From Lunularia cruciata (lineage: Eukaryota; Streptophyta; Marchantiopsida; Lunulariales; Lunulariaceae): DNA of 64,000 bases. This document shows positions 54,682-64,000 of the stretch, piece after piece. Made by a program: the position numbers and the translations under genes. The DNA lies in the NCBI GenBank assembly GCA_948567375.1, contig OX419756.1:25150552-25214551 (forward strand), in the 5' to 3' direction. The notes beneath the pieces were generated by a model that searched no databases, had not been told where the DNA came from, and saw nothing but the letters and a program-made list of their open reading frames with translations. Position 1 is the stretch's first letter; each line of letters starts with the position of its first letter.

Positions 54682-55838
54682 ACTTGCCATAAGGTAAAAT
54701 TTTGACACCATTGTTCCTCTCTCCTCCAAGCTGAGTAGGTTCAGTCCAAAATATAAATAGGCTTCAAAAGGTACAAATTAATGGGGTGGCAGATCCATTC
54801 TCTAACTATTAATCATCTATCCTACTTGTTGGTGCAAACACTTTGCCCAATTCACCGCTTCTCCTCCAAACATTTGGTGGAAAAAATAGCTTGTTGCATT
54901 TCATAGATAGTTTGCTTTGGCTTAAACATGGCCATCATTGCACTAACTAGACCTCTTTGTATTAGGCTCCTGTAGTTATCCACATTGTACCTATTCTTGG
55001 TGCAAGGAGCACTAAAAGAATTTCTAACCTTGGTTATTTCTTCCAAAGACTCATAATTCCAATATAAGGTGATTCCTCCTAGTTCTCTTGCTTCTCTCCT
55101 CCAAGACTAATCTCCAATCCAACTCAGTCCATTGAGCCGGATTTCCTACCTTTCCCTCTATCTTGGGACTACCTTCTCAATTGCTGGCAGCAATTTTTCT
55201 CAAATTCCAATTCCATGCCAAAAAATTGATGCAAAGTCTGCTCAAGACTTTGATCCTTGCCACAACATCTAATTGGAAAATTGCAAGCCTCCTCACCAAA
55301 CATTGCTTATTACTCATTGGTGGCATTGTGTGCTTCCCCACTCTTTGTCTCTAAAAGATCAAACCCTCCCCAAAACCTGAGATCCTAACTCCTTTGAGAC
55401 AACTATTGATAGGCATGGGATATCATTGTGACATTTTAGAACTCCTTCAAGAAAGTCTCAATCTTTTAGTTTTTTGCTGCAGGTCATTCTTTAGTTGATT
55501 TTCAATTGACATACCAATTTTGCATGTCAGTTTTCTATCACTCTCAATGTCATCTTGATCCTGAGGTAGCCATATTATATACACGTACTTTCTTTGTTGG
55601 ATAGACCCAAGGAAAGGTTGTTATAGGTTCTTTGGATTAGGTTGTGCATCCCAATGTAAAGTACTCTTACTTTGGGTTTATACTTCCATAAGTTTGACCT
55701 GCGTCCTCCTAACTCTGACCCCGAGGTCAACGTCTTTAGGTCTATGCTGAACACACAATTCTTCTCTTTTCTTCTTTATTAAGCTTCAATTTAGTTTCAA
55801 CAATACACTTCTTCTTTAAGACCCATCGAAAAAAAGAG
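54682..55838 (-). repeat. R 3' LTR, 5' piece (E')
   Basis: Continues piece E after copy B. The minus strand encodes the same N-terminal domain ('NSFSAPCTKNRYNVDNYRSL', 'AMMAMFKPKQTIYEMQQAIF' at 55046-54900). Toward 55838 it aligns with the beginning of copies A-C ('tttttt..gatg.gt.ttaaagaagaa.tgtatt'), but the terminal TGTGGTACCCAC is not recognisable. Directly upstream lies the end of R's integrase, which is why I read this as R's own 3' LTR. Confidence 0.68.
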
Positions 55839-55839
55839 T

Positions 55840-57435
55840 TGAGTTAGAAAATATACTTCTTCCAAGTCTCCAAGTTGAATTCAGCCATTGTCATAAATAT
55901 GCATTACACGTTATAGCTCCATCCACCTCAAGCATAGCTTGCCAAGAAAAAATATTTGGTGATTTTCATATAACAACACCAAATGTCCTTCTCAAACAGC
56001 AATATGCTTTATTTGCTTATCATGCTTGACTTTCTGCTGATCTTGTATTTACTTTGTGGTTTGCATTGCATTGCATCATCTCTTTTCTATTCTAACCATA
56101 TCAGTTGATGGATCCAAAGATCTTGACTATAGTCCTCCAATAATCATTCCTCACAAAGAATCCAATATGATGGTACTTCAAATTCAATTGGTAGTATGAG
56201 ATACAACTTGTATGTCAAGAAATATGGAGTTTGCTTGGTTGTAATATTTTTGGTGATTTTGTATGCACAAAAAGCTGCAAGTAACTTTGTGTCCCAATTG
56301 TAGGCATATTTGACGATTACCTTGTTCAAAATCTTGCACAACAATCTATTTGCCTTTTTTGTTAGGCCATTTGCTTTTGGGTTGTAAGATGTCATCTTTG
56401 GATGTTTGATTTGTAAATACTTGGTTAATGCCTCCACAAGTGAGTCCCTTGGTCACTTACCAATTCCAAAGGACATCCTTAATATGATATGATGTTCTGG
56501 AAGAAAAAGTATGCAACTATTTCCGCATCATCTTGCCAAGTTGCCTTGGCTTCAACCATCTTGGCAGCATAATCAGTGTAAACCAAGATGTACCTCTTCC
56601 TCATGAATCAGGTCACTGGTTGGATTGGACCCACAAAATCAATTCTCCATTTCTCAAATGGGGCCAATAGAAAAATTGGTCTCAAAGGCCACTGAGAAGT
56701 AGCCATCTGCTTTCCTATTCTTTGACAAGCAGCACAACTTTGGATATGAGCTTGAGTATCCTTGTACATCATATGACATCAATACCCCGATAAAATAATT
56801 TTCTTTACTATATTCTTTAGGGCATAATGTCCTCCTAATGCTTTTGAGTGTAAGGACTCAATTACTCCTCTGACTTTGTATGCTTCCAAGCATCTTTGAA
56901 GTACTTTGTCTTCACTCAGTTTAAATAAAGTGTTGTGTTTCAGCTAGTACGAGCCATTTTCCTAAGGAAGACTGCCTTCTACTCTGGGTCTAGTCTCTCA
57001 AGACATTGGCAAGTATGTAGATAATGAAGCTCCCTTCCTTACTTGTATAATGTGTGAGAATTCTTGTGACAACAAGATCTATCTTGCAATTTGCTCGGAC
57101 AAGTATGCCTTCTTCACCAATTGTTACAAAGCATAATGGTCCATGGAAGACAAACTTGTATCCCAAAAAATAGTGCCAAAACCTTTTGCAAGCATATACT
57201 ATTCCTAGTGCTTCTCTTTCAATTGTCAAATAGTTCTTTTCTACAATTGGAAGCTATCGGTTGGTGCAATAAACTGGATAGTCTTTCTTCTTCTCATCCT
57301 TCTAACTTAGGACTACTCAAATTGTCATGGACAAAGTGTCCACATACACATGAACAAGGACATCTTAATTTGGGGCCTCACAATTGGTATTTCAACCAAT
57401 TTCTTCCTCAACACTTGGAAAGCTTCTTCTTGTTC
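55840..57435 (-). pseudogene. pol: R RNase H and integrase
   Basis: Minus strand. It starts 'EQEEAFQVLRKKLVEIPIV' at 57430 (RT/RNase H connection), then RNase H ('MTIEREALGIVYACKRFWHY' at 57229), integrase core fragments ('GCPLELVSDQGTHL' near 56460, 'MTSYNPKANGLTKKANRLL' at 56395-56340 with Lys in place of the catalytic Glu) and a C-terminal barrel ('MHIYDNG', 'LGDLEEVYFLTQ' at about 55900-55850). The C-terminus runs straight into LTR-like sequence. No chromodomain. Many stops. Confidence 0.82.
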
Positions 57436-58125
57436 TGTGAGCTGGCCTGTCTATCACTCAAGATAAACCTCTAATGGTTATTATGGTAATGCACCATGGA
57501 CTAAGAAAGCAAAGAACTCCAACTCCATCATACTCCTCCAAGGCTAACATTCCAAGACTCAAGATATTGCTCACTAGAGAGCTAAATGAGAGAGAGATAG
57601 TTGCAAATGAAAGGATGATAAGTACCTTCACATCCTAGTTTATATACTTGTGAAATAGTTATGCACCAAAGTTACTAATTATTGCAGTAACTCAAGTTAC
57701 TAGGCTAAAAATCAAACAAAGTCAAAAAAGCTAAAGGAATATCCATACTCATGGGAATATTCTCCTAAGCATGTGGTCTTATCTTGACCCAACCATAAGT
57801 CCAGGATTCTTTCACATGGGCTTTCCTTGGACTATAGAAGAATCTGAAACAAAAAGGCTTGTGGGTCCAAGAGTTCTCAACTTTTTCCTCAAAGCCAAAC
57901 ACCTAAGAATAATATCAAGTAGATACACTAGAATCCAAAATAGTGGTGCTAATCTTTTCCACTTCTTCTAAAGTAAGGTCCCTTCTATCTTAGCTATGAT
58001 TAAATTCAGTTAATCTTGACTAATGTTGAACCACCTTTTATCTCTATATAAGTAATATCTTGTAATTAATTATAATACCAAACTAAATATCACAATAACA
58101 CATACATGCACAAATGGATGTTACA
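57436..58125 (-). repeat. Divergent solo LTR of the G family in R pol
   Basis: 690 bp, reverse complement of the G LTR over its full length: TGTGAGCTGGCC at the left and ATGTTACA at the right on the plus strand. Differences from the G LTRs are frequent, so it is much older than G. R's coding reads 'KDYLCEAK' before it and 'EQEEAFQVLRKK' after it, a natural junction. The target duplication is not clear. Confidence 0.88.
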
Positions 58126-58892
58126 CTTTTGCTTCACACAAATAGTCTTTGGACTTCTTCAGAAGCTTGGATAGAGGTGTAACAAGCACCATATAATTGG
58201 ACACAAAGCATCTATAATATCTTACATGTCCTAAGAAGGCTCTCAGCTCCCAAATGTTTTTAGGGGATTCCAAAGCTGAGCTCACTTTCACCTTCTCAAC
58301 ATTGACTTCAATACCATGGCTTGAGACCCAATGCCCTAGAAGAATTCCTTCTTTCATTGCAAAGAAGCATTTCTCCAAGTGTAATGACAAGTTGGTAAAA
58401 TGACACCTTTCAAAGTTTAGAGAAGGTAATCCAAATATACTTCTCTGCAGCCAAACACTCAAAAGTCATCTATGAAGACTTTCACAAATTTTTGCAATTT
58501 ATTTTTGAAGATTGCATTCATCATATGTTGGAAAGTAGTGTGGGCATGCCACAACCCAAAGGGCATTTGATTTTATGTAAAGGTACTCCAATCAATAGTG
58601 AATGTGGTCTTATCTTTGTCTTCTTGTCAAATGGTACTTGATTATAGCCTAAAAATCCATCAAGAAAACTATAGCAAGGATAACCAACTACTTGGTCCAA
58701 AATAGTATCAATAAAATGCAAAAAACAATGATCCTTCCTTATAACTACGTTTAGCTTGCAAAAATATTGGCACACTTGAATCATCCTTGTCTTCTTCTTT
58801 AGAACAATGACAATGGGAGAAACCCATTCATTGCTCAAGACTAGAAAGATTATTTCAGCTCTCAAGTACTTGTCAATTTCATCTTTCACCAA
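58126..58892 (-). pseudogene. pol: R reverse transcriptase
   Basis: Minus strand: 'NEWVSPIVIVLKKKTRMIQVC' (about 58830), 'SFLDGFLGYNQV' with the first catalytic Asp (about 58670), 'FIDDF' with both Asp codons intact at 58470-58465 followed at once by a TGA, then 'KCFFAMKEGILLGHWVSSHG' and 'LRAFLGHVRYYRCF' up to the solo LTR. Confidence 0.86.
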
Positions 58893-58925
58893 GAGTGAGT
58901 ACTTCAGGTTCTGGAAATAGTGTCT

Positions 58926-59538
58926 CTACCAAACCAGAACTGCACCTTCAACAAGATTGATATGTTCCCCAAATTTTCTTGAAATCCTTAGCATTTGATC
59001 AATAGACCAGGTAAATACATCTTTGTACTCAATAAACAAGGCAGTATATCCTACCAACTCGTCCAAAGTAACTATCTTCAAAATTTTCAAAATTTTGCCT
59101 TCCAACAAGACACATCTTGACAATCATTGGACTTGATGACTCCTTCAAAATGATTGACTAGGCTCAACCCAAGTTGTATGGAGTTCAAAACCCCTTCATC
59201 CACATCATTTTCACTTGAGGTGATGTCATACGGGTCTTTGTCTTTGACCTCTACCTTGTAGCATTCCAAGCAATTAACTTGGACTTCTTTATTGAAGTCT
59301 TTAAAGGACAAAGATGATGAATCTTTGGATTCATCTTTGTCTTCTAAAAAAGTGGTTTCCCTAAGGTGGGGGACCTTTTTCCAACTCATTATCACCAACT
59401 TTTGGTCTTTGAACAAGATGTCCATATATTGCAACTTTTGTTGCTGCCAATCAACAACAACTTGAGCACTATACAACTAGGGTCTTTTGATCAACAGGAG
59501 ATAACCAATTTTGGTTACTAGTCTCAACACAATGTAGT
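58926..59538 (-). pseudogene. R protease C-terminal part and linker
   Basis: Minus strand: 'LYSAQVVVDWQQQKLQYM' (about 59475), the segment following the protease in this group, then an acidic linker ('FLEDKDESKDSSSLSFKDFN') leading to the RT entry. It is interrupted on the right by R-LTR copy C (59539-63309) and resumes at 63310. Confidence 0.75.
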
Positions 59539-62500
59539 TGTGACAACCCAACAAGTATCACTTTTGCGGTAATTAGGTAGATAAAGTTTGTTCTGACAAA
59601 GATACGAGTTAGGAATGATTTAATACAAAGCAAAAAATAACAATGTAGTTCTTCTTTATTTTGTCTTTAATCTCTCAAATAGAAACTACACCCAAAAGAG
59701 AATAACAAGCACTAACTTGCAGTCTCATCACAAATTAATACTCCATAATCACAAAACTCTACAATCTTTCCAAGCAAACTTCAATTGTGATGATTCAGGT
59801 TCTCTCAAAGATGGCTACTTCACTGAAAAACGACTTTGCCTCAGAATTGCATTCCACCCTTCCATTGAAGGTACAACTTCCTTGATCAAAAATTGCCTCA
59901 CATCACTCACACTCATGTTGCACTCACAAATGCAAAATACTACCAACACTACAACTCCTCTCAGATTTATCAAGGCATTGCTCCAATTACACTTTACTCA
60001 AGATCAAACACACAAAATGAAGATCAAGGCTATGGAATCCAACATTCAACAAGCTCACTAATTTGCACTTCAAATATCTCCAAACACTCACAAATAGAAA
60101 CATAAACTTGATACTCAAAATTAAGCTCAAGCGACAAGCATTGAGAATCAAAACTTTGCTTTTATCTTCAAAAATTTGGAATATTGAACAACATTGGACT
60201 ATGAATGCCTCCTTTAAATAGGTAGAGCACTTTGATAGTTAACTAACAAATATACCATTTTACAACAACTCTTCCAACTTGTAGATCCAAAATGACAATG
60301 CACCTCTTCATATCTACCTCTTCAAATCTCAAAACTATTACTAATCCAATCCAATGTCTACTTTGACTTTGGCTTCCAAACCCAGTGATCCTCCTATTAC
60401 TTCTCCTTCTTCAAGTCTATCTTCTTCTACTACATCCTCCACTATTTCTACTACTTCTTCACGTTGAACTACAATTTTACTAATGTGCAACCTATCCACC
60501 TCTTTATCTCCCAACCCAATCTTCTCTAATGTCTTGGTTAGCTGATCCAAAGACACTTGTACTCCTACTTCTATAACTTTGGACTTCTTATCTTCCTTCA
60601 CACTACTCTAATGTCTCTTTAACTCTGAATTTACTAAGTCTAGTCTGATACTTACATTGTCTCCTACCTCAATCATCTTCCTATCCACTTGTAGATACTC
60701 TTATAACCTTCAAGCAAATCAAAAGATTATTCATATCCACATCCTTCGGTCTTGTCTTCTGAGTTTCCTACACAAGCAACTTTAATTCATGCAGACTTGC
60801 TTCCTCCAACTTCCCTTGAGATTCCATGCTCAGCATTGCTCTCATTCTCCCAACCACTTCTCCTACCAACTTTCCCTCAAAATCCTTCTACCTTCAATTC
60901 TTCTCTATACATCTTTAACTCATCTTTGTACTTGGCTTCTAGCATCTTCTTCTCCTCCTCATATTGAGCACTCTGCTTCTCAACACTTCTTACCAGACTT
61001 CTCAATCTTTCTTCCTCTTGGTGTTGGACCGCTAACTCCCTTTGCCATGCTTGATCCTTCTCTACTACATTTTTCCTCAAGCTCTCTAACTCCTACTATA
61101 TCACAGCCGCCATCGCCTTTGCATGTATGTTTTCAATATGAGCCTTACTTACCTCACCTTTCATCTTCTTAGCCAACGCTTTTTGCTTTACCAACTCTTT
61201 GGCTTGCCTGTTCATCTCTCTTCCATTCTATTTGGAACTCTCTTCCAATTGTTCTACAGTCTTCTTCCTTAAGACTATCTCCCTTTGAAGTTCTTCAACT
61301 TCTTCTTACCTTTGGATTACCATCTCTTTTGAGTCCATTGTTTTATCAATCAAGTATTTCATCACTTGCAACTCATCCTTCACCTCTAGATGATCTTTTT
61401 GAAGCTCCTTCCTCTGCTTATTCAATAGTGCCAACACCAGACTTACAATCTATGACAAGTACTCCACCCCATCAAAGCTTCCTCCTTCTTTTGCTTGGTC
61501 TTTGTACTTCACCTCCATCAACACTTCTTCCACCAGAGTCTTATTTTGATGCCTTGATCTTCATACTTTCAATGACCTTCCTTTTGAGCTTACTTCTTCT
61601 TCATACACTTGGCTTGGGCCTGTAGTGTCAGTCAGTAGTAGCTTCTTTAATCTTACTCCCCTTTGGACATCTTTCTTTGGTTCTTTGTCTATCTCCTCCA
61701 TGGGTAACTCTAAGCACGGGCCATCTCCTCCCTCCATATGATCAATTGCTGCATGGAACTTCTCATCATCTTTTGCCTCAATTGACTGCTGGAATTTGTC
61801 TTCTCCTTCACTCTCACTATCAGACTCCTTGCTATGTAATGTGAGTTTACCTTCTTCAGAGTCTCCTCTCTTCAACTATGTCTCTCCTTTAGACTCTATC
61901 TTTGAAGTCTCGTCTTTCACCGCCTCCTTACCTCATGGGTTGAGTCATTGGGCCTTTTGTGGTGGCTAGGATAAGGCTACTCCTATGGGTTTAGTCCACT
62001 TCTCCTACCACCATTTTCCTCTATCCCATCTTGATGAAGTGATCATCATTGGACCGCAATTGTAGAATATATCATTGCTCCTCCTTATGTGCTTCTTGCC
62101 AAAGATCGGGATGGAAATATGACACCATCTGATGCTTCTCCTCCATTTTCAGCAAATTTAATACCAAGTATAAATGCACTACAAACAGTGTGAAGTAATG
62201 TGGTGGTGAATTGGTCCTCCAATTAATAATCGTTTGCCTTGTTCTCTAATGAAAGCACTTTGCCTAGTTCACCATCTCTCCTTCAAACATCTAGTGGAAG
62301 AAGACCGCTTGCTGCATGTGCACGTATGTTGTTCACTCTAGCTTGAACATTATCATGATTTCTCCCACAATTCTTCACTTAATTGGGTCCCAATAGGACC
62401 CCACTTTATAGCTATTGTTGGTTCATAAGGCAAAGAACAAATTCCTAGCTTCTACAATTTCTTTTGCAATGTCACACTTCCTATAAAAGGGTACTTGGGC

Positions 62501-63309
62501 TGCATCTCTTGCTTCCTTTCCCAGTACTAACTTCCCATCTGACTTAGTCCATCGAGCTAGATTTCCTCTCTTCCTCATTACTTGCTTTCCTTGTAGCTAT
62601 CTCTACCATGAAACCTGGAAAACTAACATTCAAGTTCTAGGCCAGAAAGGTGATACAAAGTATATTCAAGACTTCAATTCTAGCTACAACATCTAATTGC
62701 CAAATTGCAAAACTCCTCACTATAAGTGTATTCTTACTCTTCTTTTCCATGATCTGCTCACAAGTTCTTTGGTGTTGGAAGATTATCTTCTCTCTTGGAC
62801 GCGACACTCTAACCTCTTTTGGTCTTTGGAAAATTTCACTCTCAATCAGAGCATTATTACAAGATGACTACTCAAAGGGATAGGGTATCTTCTTTGATAT
62901 GTTTGATTTCCCCTTGTGCAATTCTAATTTTATAATTCTTTGAGGTGCAGTCATTCTTCAGTTGATTTTGAAATTGACCCCCACTTCTTTTGCGTGTTTG
63001 TTTCCTTTCACTTTCAAAGTATTCCTCTCCTGCCTCCACCATTTCTTTAAGTGTACTTCCTTGGCTGGCTGAACATGCAGAAAGGTTTTTACATTTTCTT
63101 CATATTGGCCTTTCTTTCCATTCCAAAGATGCCCTTCTTTGGATTTGTCTCTTTGTAAGTCCCATCCAAGTACTTTTGATTCCTGATCCAATGTCAACTT
63201 CCTTGGGTTTACTCCGAAGACACATAAGTTCATCCTTTTCTTAGTAATTCAGCTTTCTTAATACAATTCTTCTTCAATACTCATCAAAACAAAAAAGGTG
63301 GGTACCACA
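59539..63309 (-). repeat. R-LTR copy C: 3.77-kb protein-coding solo LTR
   Basis: 3771 bp. The minus strand starts TGTGGTACCCACC and ends TGGGTTGTCACA. Duplications GTAGT (59534-59538) and TTAGT (63310-63314), one mismatch. It is inserted in R's protease region, whose reading resumes on both sides. Same internal order as copies A and B: N-terminal domain, acidic tract, coiled coil, acidic tail, non-coding 3' part (60340-59539). Confidence 0.75.
60341..63233 (-). pseudogene. LTR-encoded coiled-coil protein, copy C
   Basis: Minus strand, the most decayed copy. An N-terminal piece is at 63233-62958. Conserved-domain fragments are at about 62450-62080 ('NSPPHYFTLFVVHLYLVLNLL', with several stops). 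An acidic tract is at 61875-61561 ('KESDSESEGEDKFQQS'), a coiled coil at 61080-60877 ('QAWQRELAVQHQEEERLRSL') and an acidic tail at 60601-60341 ('MKEDKKSKVIEVGVQVSLDQ'). The tail matches copy A's 'DVVEVGIQVSSDLLFETLEK', which shows that the C-terminus is conserved too. Confidence 0.6.
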
Positions 63310-64000
63310 TTAGTTCAATTTGAAGTGCACTCCTTTGATGATCATGATTATGTTTGACAACATGACCAAAGTTCATCTCTTGGTTTGATCCGCAAATTTC
63401 AAAATTTGGGATGTAGGCTCAAACGTATGATACCCCAATCAGTGTGTGATATCCTCTATCATGATGTTCACTCTAGACCCCAAATCAATGGGTACCAATG
63501 TGATCATACAACCCATGATCTCTACATCCACTTTGGGAGATCCCAAATCTTCTTACCCAATATGATAGATGGCCAGTAAATCTTTCTTGGTCATTGTCTT
63601 GACTTTCTTGAAGGCCAAACTCAGTTGCTTCTTGTATAGCTTGTTATCCTCCCATAGTTGCTTAAATGTGACATTGGCCTGCATGGATGCCAAATCTACC
63701 ACAATATCATATTGGAGTACTCCCACAACTTCACCTTCTTCACCTTCAACTTTCAAAGTCTCACCCTGCTTGACCTTACTTTGGGTCTCTTGAGAATGGT
63801 GATCAGAATACCAGTGATCTTGACCCAAAGTACTTTGGGTTTGACCACCTTGGCTTGAATTGGAACCTCTAATTTGGATTGGATATCAGCCACAAACGCT
63901 AGAGGCTTTGTCTTTGGGTCCTTCTTTAGGCTCATTTCTTGAGTTCTTTGTACTACCTCTTGGATTTCCTTTTGCAAGGCCTTAGCTTTAGCTTTTGCCA
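63310..64000 (-). pseudogene. R gag-protease linker and protease (runs off window)
   Basis: Minus strand, entering from beyond 64000. A Lys-rich linker is at 63977-63753. Then 'VGVLQYDIVVDLASMQANVTF', 'LWEDNKLYKKQLSLAFKK' (63720-63600), a block that precedes protease in this group. Next 'ITLVPIDLGSRVNIM' (about 63500), where D-L-G replaces D-T/S-G, and 'LGYHTFEPTSQILKFADQTR'. The segment is cut by copy C at 63310. Confidence 0.75.

Larger units (their letters stand above)
24500..64000 (-). mobile_element. R: old gypsy element hosting all later insertions (runs off window)
   Basis: A minus-strand Ty3/gypsy element whose parts line up once the insertions are removed. A gag-protease linker and protease lie at 63977-63310. 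Protease/RT follows at 59538-58126, then RNase H and integrase at 57435-55840. A 3' LTR in pieces follows (55838-54682, 43113-42465, 25582-24500). Coding continuity across each insertion supports a single element. The 5' LTR and most of gag lie beyond 64000. RT/protease motifs without a chromodomain suggest an Athila/Tat-like group, by inference. It is old: every domain carries stops. Confidence 0.72.

Noticed and set aside
57431-58130. A target-site duplication for the G-family solo LTR
   Set aside because: tgttc and ctttt do not match; only a single shared base remains, so no claim is made.
36288-63309. LTR-encoded protein as a retroviral envelope gene after pol
   Set aside because: No signal peptide or transmembrane segment was seen; the protein is charged and coiled-coil-rich.

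Overview
The window is AT-rich plant nuclear DNA made almost entirely of transposable elements. No intact host gene, tRNA, rRNA or CRISPR array was found. The evidence for a plant is: Ty3/gypsy chromoviruses with a C-terminal chromodomain, primer-binding sites matching plant initiator tRNA-Met and tRNA-Asp, a PIF/Harbinger-type transposase relic, and many elements nested inside one another. The species cannot be told from the sequence. A large, repeat-rich genome (for example a gymnosperm or fern) is a guess.

Layout. 1-6.2 kb: unassigned DNA with a decayed PIF/Harbinger transposase at about 0.9-1.9 kb. 6.2-12.3 kb: a plus-strand chromovirus (CRV1), old and full of stops. 12.3-17.1 kb: unassigned DNA with two 22-bp perfect inverted repeats and a short coding relic at 13.3 kb. 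17.1-23.8 kb: a decayed non-LTR (LINE-like) reverse transcriptase, split by a solo LTR with perfect 5-bp target duplications and by a purine-rich insertion of about 2.6 kb that holds a 66-bp minisatellite. From 24.5 kb to beyond the right edge: the footprint of one old minus-strand gypsy element (here called R), into which everything else has inserted.

Nesting inside R (all minus strand unless stated). R's gag/protease end lies at the right edge and its pol runs leftward to about 55.84 kb. It is followed by what I interpret as a 3' LTR of about 3.7 kb, now in three pieces (55.84-54.68, 43.11-42.47 and 25.58-24.50 kb). Three further copies of this LTR are present, each starting TG, ending CA and flanked by 5-bp duplications: A (36288-40031), B (43114-54681, interrupted) and C (59539-63309). 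I read them as solo LTRs of 3.74-3.77 kb. Each carries the remains of the same sense-strand gene, encoding an uncharacterised protein with a conserved N-terminal domain, acidic tracts and a long coiled coil. Element Q (25583-42464), another chromovirus, sits in R's 3' LTR. Q itself contains a younger chromovirus (CRV2, 28052-34598, duplication ACATA), a solo LTR of its own family, a GC-richer solo LTR, and R-LTR copy A. Copy B contains a plus-strand gypsy element, G (45345-53145). G's two 679-bp LTRs look identical by eye and its pol is broken by one in-frame TGA. It is the youngest element here and carries an extra zinc-knuckle ORF upstream of gag. A divergent solo LTR of the G family interrupts R pol at 57.4-58.1 kb.

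Main points for a second look: the giant protein-coding LTR family, heat-shock-element arrays upstream of the TATA box in every Q-family LTR, the recent G insertion with its extra ORF, and the perfect hairpin at 16.6 kb.
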